Below the pieces are notes generated by a model that made no database searches, was not told the DNA's origin, and worked only from the letters and a program-made list of their open reading frames with translations. From Streptomyces morookaense (GTDB lineage: Bacteria > Actinomycetota > Actinomycetes > Streptomycetales > Streptomycetaceae): a stretch of DNA of 64,000 nt. The stretch covers positions 124,001 to 188,000 of the forward strand of contig NZ_JABBXF010000016.1 in the NCBI RefSeq assembly GCF_013030945.1. Reading direction: 5' to 3'. The position numbers and the translations under genes are program-made. Below, piece by piece: positions 60,433 to 64,000 of this stretch; position 1 is the stretch's first letter, and each line of letters starts with the position of its first letter.

Positions 60433-60538
60433 GGTCCCGATCCTGCGGCAGCCGGAAGATCGCAGCCAGGACCCGGTCGAGCGTACGCCTGCCGTTCCTA
60501 CCACTGGCAGGACCACCCTGGGTGTCCGGCGGCACCCG

Positions 60539-60544
60539 CATACT
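60539..60544 (+). promoter_or_regulatory. -10 element giving a leaderless XRE transcript
   Basis: CATACT at 60539-60544 ends 7 bases before the ATG at 60552. No ribosome site precedes the ATG, so transcription probably starts at or near the A of the start codon. No good -35 was seen. Confidence 0.4.
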
Positions 60545-60551
60545 GGTCGGT

Positions 60552-61421
60552 ATGGACCAGCGCACCGAACTGAGCGAGTTCCTCCGCTCCCGCCGCGCCC
60601 GGCTGCGGCCGGAGGACGTGGGGCTGACGGCGTACGGGGCCCGGCGGCGGGTGCCGGGGCTGCGGCGCGAGGAGCTGGCACAGCTGGCCGGTGTGAGCGT
60701 GGCCTACTACACGCGGCTCGAACAGGGCCGGGGGCAGAACGTGTCGGCGTCGGTGCTGGACGCGATCGCGGATGCGCTGCGGCTGGACCGGGCCGAGCGG
60801 GACCACCTCACGCACCTGGCCAGGCCGGCCGGGCGCCGCACGCACACGGCGGCCGCCCGTCCGCAGCGGGTGCGTCCGGCGGTGCAGAACCTGATCGACA
60901 CCATGGAGAACGTGCCGGCGTACGTGGTCGGGCGCCGGATGGACATCATCGCCTGGAACCGGCTCGCCTGCGCCCTGCTCGGCGATTTCCCCGCCATACC
61001 GGCCCAGCAGCGCAACATGGCCTGGCAGGTCTTCCTGGAGCCGGCCACGCGCGAGCTGTACGTGGACTGGGAGTCCAAGGCGGCCGACCTCGTCGCCATG
61101 TTGCGGCTGGAGGCGGGCCGCCGCCCGGACGATCCGCGGCTGACCGCGCTGGTGGGCGAACTATCCGTCAAGAGCGAGGAGTTCCGCAGTCTGTGGGCCG
61201 CGCACAACGTGCGGGACAAGTGCTACGGGGTGAAGCGGCTGCACCACGCGGTGGTGGGCCCCCTGACCCTGTCGTGCGAGACGCTGGTGCTGCCGGCCGA
61301 CCCGGACCAGCAGCTGGTCACGTATCACGCCGAGCCGGGCTCGGAGTCCGCCGAGTCCCTGCGGCTGCTGGCCAGTTGGACGCTCGGCACGGCGCCGGAG
61401 GTTCCGGCGCGCTCCTCCTGA
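60552..61421 (+). CDS. XRE-family regulator with MmyB-like ligand domain
   Basis: A 289-residue regulator with XRE HTH at about 8-75 ([39 protein letters not shown]) and a C-terminal MmyB/MLTR domain ([22 protein letters not shown]). Divergent from the alcohol dehydrogenase, which it likely controls. It is related to, but clearly different from, the regulator at 44450. Starts at ATG 60552, apparently leaderless. Confidence 0.92.
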   Translation: MDQRTELSEFLRSRRARLRPEDVGLTAYGARRRVPGLRREELAQLAGVSVAYYTRLEQGRGQNVSASVLDAIADALRLDRAERDHLTHLARPAGRRTHTAAARPQRVRPAVQNLIDTMENVPAYVVGRRMDIIAWNRLACALLGDFPAIPAQQRNMAWQVFLEPATRELYVDWESKAADLVAMLRLEAGRRPDDPRLTALVGELSVKSEEFRSLWAAHNVRDKCYGVKRLHHAVVGPLTLSCETLVLPADPDQQLVTYHAEPGSESAESLRLLASWTLGTAPEVPARSS

Positions 61422-61441
61422 CGTTCCCCGTACGCGGGTGC

Positions 61442-61483
61442 GGCGCGGCCCCTGGACCCGGGGGAAGGTCCAGGGGCCGCGCC
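61442..61483. terminator. strong bidirectional terminator hairpin
   Basis: GGCGCGGCCCCTGGACC (61442-61458) and its exact complement (61467-61483) form a 17-bp stem with an 8-base loop between the convergent XRE and protease genes. Confidence 0.88.
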
Positions 61484-61529
61484 TGTGCGCCTGCCGGTGG
61501 CGCGTCCATGGAGGGTGCTGCGGGATGTT

Positions 61530-62606
61530 CTACGGGAGGCTGGCTCCGGTGGCGCTCAGCGCCGCGGGCACCGGCTGGAAGAAGGTCTCGCCGCCGCTGG
61601 TGCAGTCGCCGCTGCCGCCGGAGGTGAGGCCGAGTGCGCTGTCGTTGTCGAAGAGGGCTCCGCCGCTGTCGCCCGGCTCGGCGCAGACGCTGGTGTCGAT
61701 GAGGCCGTTGACCGTGCCCTCCGCGTAGTTGACCGTCGCGTTGAGTCCGGTGACCTGGCCGCCGTGGACCTGGGTGGTGCTGCCGCTGCGCTGGACGTTC
61801 TCGCCGACGGTCGCGTCGGCGGCCCGGCTGATGGACTGCTGGCTGCCGTTGTAGAGGTCGACCGCGCTGGGGTGGTCGACGCCGGAGGTGTAGGCCACGA
61901 GGGCATAGTCGTTGCCGGGGAAGACCGACTGCTCGGTGGAGCCGGCCTGGGCTCCGCCCTGGGAGTCGGACCAGGTGGCCGAGGCGTTGCCGCAGTGCCC
62001 GGCGGTGAGGAAGTAGGGCTGGCCTCCCTTGGTGACGTTGAAGCCCAGCGAACAGCGCACGCCGCTGCCCCAGATGGCGTCGCCGCCGGCGAGCAGCGGC
62101 CGGAAGGTGCCCGAGGTCCGCTTGAGGGCGGCCCTGTCGCCGAGCTGTGCGACGACCTTGTTCAGCTGCGCCAGTTCGGCGCCTTTGACGGTGCTGTCGG
62201 CCTTGACGACGACCTTGTTCGTCCTGGGGTCGACGGACCAGGCGGTGCCGGGGACGGCGGCCTGCTGCTCCAGTGTCCGTCTGGCCGAGGCGAGCTGGGC
62301 GGCCGAGTACCGGACGTACCGGGCCTGTGCGCCGGCGGCCCGCACGGTGGCGGCGGCGGATGCGTCGGTGACGTCGACGACGAGCGTGCCCGCCGCCGCG
62401 TCGTAGTACGAGCCGGCCGTGCCGGACCCGAGGCCGGCGGCCAGTTGCTGCCCGACCTGGGCGGCCCGGGCCGCGGACATGGCGGCGGTGCCGGACGCCG
62501 GTGCGGCGTGGGCGGTCTGGAAGGTGAGGGAGGATGCCGTGGCCAGGGCCACGGCGCCGGCGACGGCCAGGGCCGTGCGCCTCCTGGGTATGCGTGAGTC
62601 CTTCAA
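61530..62606 (-). CDS. secreted streptogrisin-type S1 serine protease with propeptide
   Basis: A 358-residue preproprotease: signal at about 8-40 (RTALAVAGAVALATASSLT, cut near AHA), propeptide about 45-160 (VVVDVTDASAAATVRAAGAQ), then a mature chymotrypsin-fold domain with His in FLTAGHCGN, Asp in GNDYALVAY and Ser in EPGDSGGALF. TTG 62606 is fixed by the strong ACAGGAGG site. It needs the propeptide to fold. Expected to digest extracellular proteins. Confidence 0.93.
   Translation of the reverse strand: MKDSRIPRRRTALAVAGAVALATASSLTFQTAHAAPASGTAAMSAARAAQVGQQLAAGLGSGTAGSYYDAAAGTLVVDVTDASAAATVRAAGAQARYVRYSAAQLASARRTLEQQAAVPGTAWSVDPRTNKVVVKADSTVKGAELAQLNKVVAQLGDRAALKRTSGTFRPLLAGGDAIWGSGVRCSLGFNVTKGGQPYFLTAGHCGNASATWSDSQGGAQAGSTEQSVFPGNDYALVAYTSGVDHPSAVDLYNGSQQSISRAADATVGENVQRSGSTTQVHGGQVTGLNATVNYAEGTVNGLIDTSVCAEPGDSGGALFDNDSALGLTSGGSGDCTSGGETFFQPVPAALSATGASLP

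Positions 62607-64000
<1,394 letters not shown>

Overview
The window is high-GC actinobacterial DNA, almost certainly Streptomyces. Supporting signs are GTG and TTG starts, dense four-base start/stop overlaps, a geosmin-synthase gene running off the right edge, a streptogrisin-type protease, a MmyB-like regulator pair and an ECF41 sigma factor. No rRNA, tRNA, CRISPR array, insertion sequence or replication origin was seen. The content (specialised-metabolite operons, secreted hydrolases, small regulator/target pairs, decayed gene stubs) suits an accessory or sub-arm region rather than a core region.

Left part (1-13.8 kb): this is probably the end of a specialised-metabolite cluster. On the + strand lie a gene tail, a small membrane protein, an MprF-type (DUF2156) aminoacyltransferase, a ferritin-like diiron protein, an alpha/beta hydrolase and an Sfp-type phosphopantetheinyl transferase, nearly all translationally coupled. 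The membrane protein, tRNA-dependent transferase and diiron protein resemble the VlmO/VlmA/VlmB set of azoxy antibiotic clusters such as valanimycin. A TetR regulator with a candidate operator and an exported M28 aminopeptidase follow. Facing them is a tight five-gene minus-strand operon: an unrecognised 451-aa protein, an F420-type luciferase-like oxidoreductase, a SAM methyltransferase, a FemAB/GNAT-like acyltransferase and an ATP-grasp-like ligase. An MFS exporter diverges from it.

Middle part (13.8-45 kb): mostly small regulator/target modules. These include TetR with a TetX-like FAD monooxygenase, a LAL-type LuxR regulator, TetR with an MFS pump and a diverging class V aminotransferase, and an AhpD-like protein plus an ECF41 (SigJ-like) sigma factor with an exact ECF41-type promoter. 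Others are an operon of three small secreted proteins (two of them paralogues), a Ser/Thr kinase with an extracellular domain, an MscS channel, a sedolisin, an M48 protease, an ABC-2 exporter, an AraC/VOC/UvrA-like run, TetR with a cytochrome P450, a NucA/NucB-type secreted nuclease, and MFS with an XRE/MmyB regulator.

Right-centre (45.3-55.3 kb): the most unusual unit is a minus-strand operon of ten genes, most joined by 4-bp overlaps. It encodes an alpha/beta hydrolase, stand-alone adenylating enzyme, carrier protein, two acyl-CoA-dehydrogenase-fold proteins, flavin reductase, aspartate 1-decarboxylase (PanD), SDR, PhyH-type Fe/2-oxoglutarate dioxygenase and zinc alcohol dehydrogenase, with a divergent LysR gene. 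It looks like a compact pathway that loads an amino acid on a carrier protein and oxidises it there, possibly with beta-alanine as substrate or co-substrate. I do not recognise a described pathway with this gene set.

Right part (55.3-64 kb): a decayed zone holding an N-terminally truncated D-2-hydroxyacid dehydrogenase abutting a 31-bp perfect inverted repeat, an Mut7-C protein, and an acyl carrier protein followed by a 29-codon ketosynthase stub. A lipase, an alcohol dehydrogenase with a divergent XRE regulator, a streptogrisin-like protease and the 5' part of geosmin synthase complete the window.
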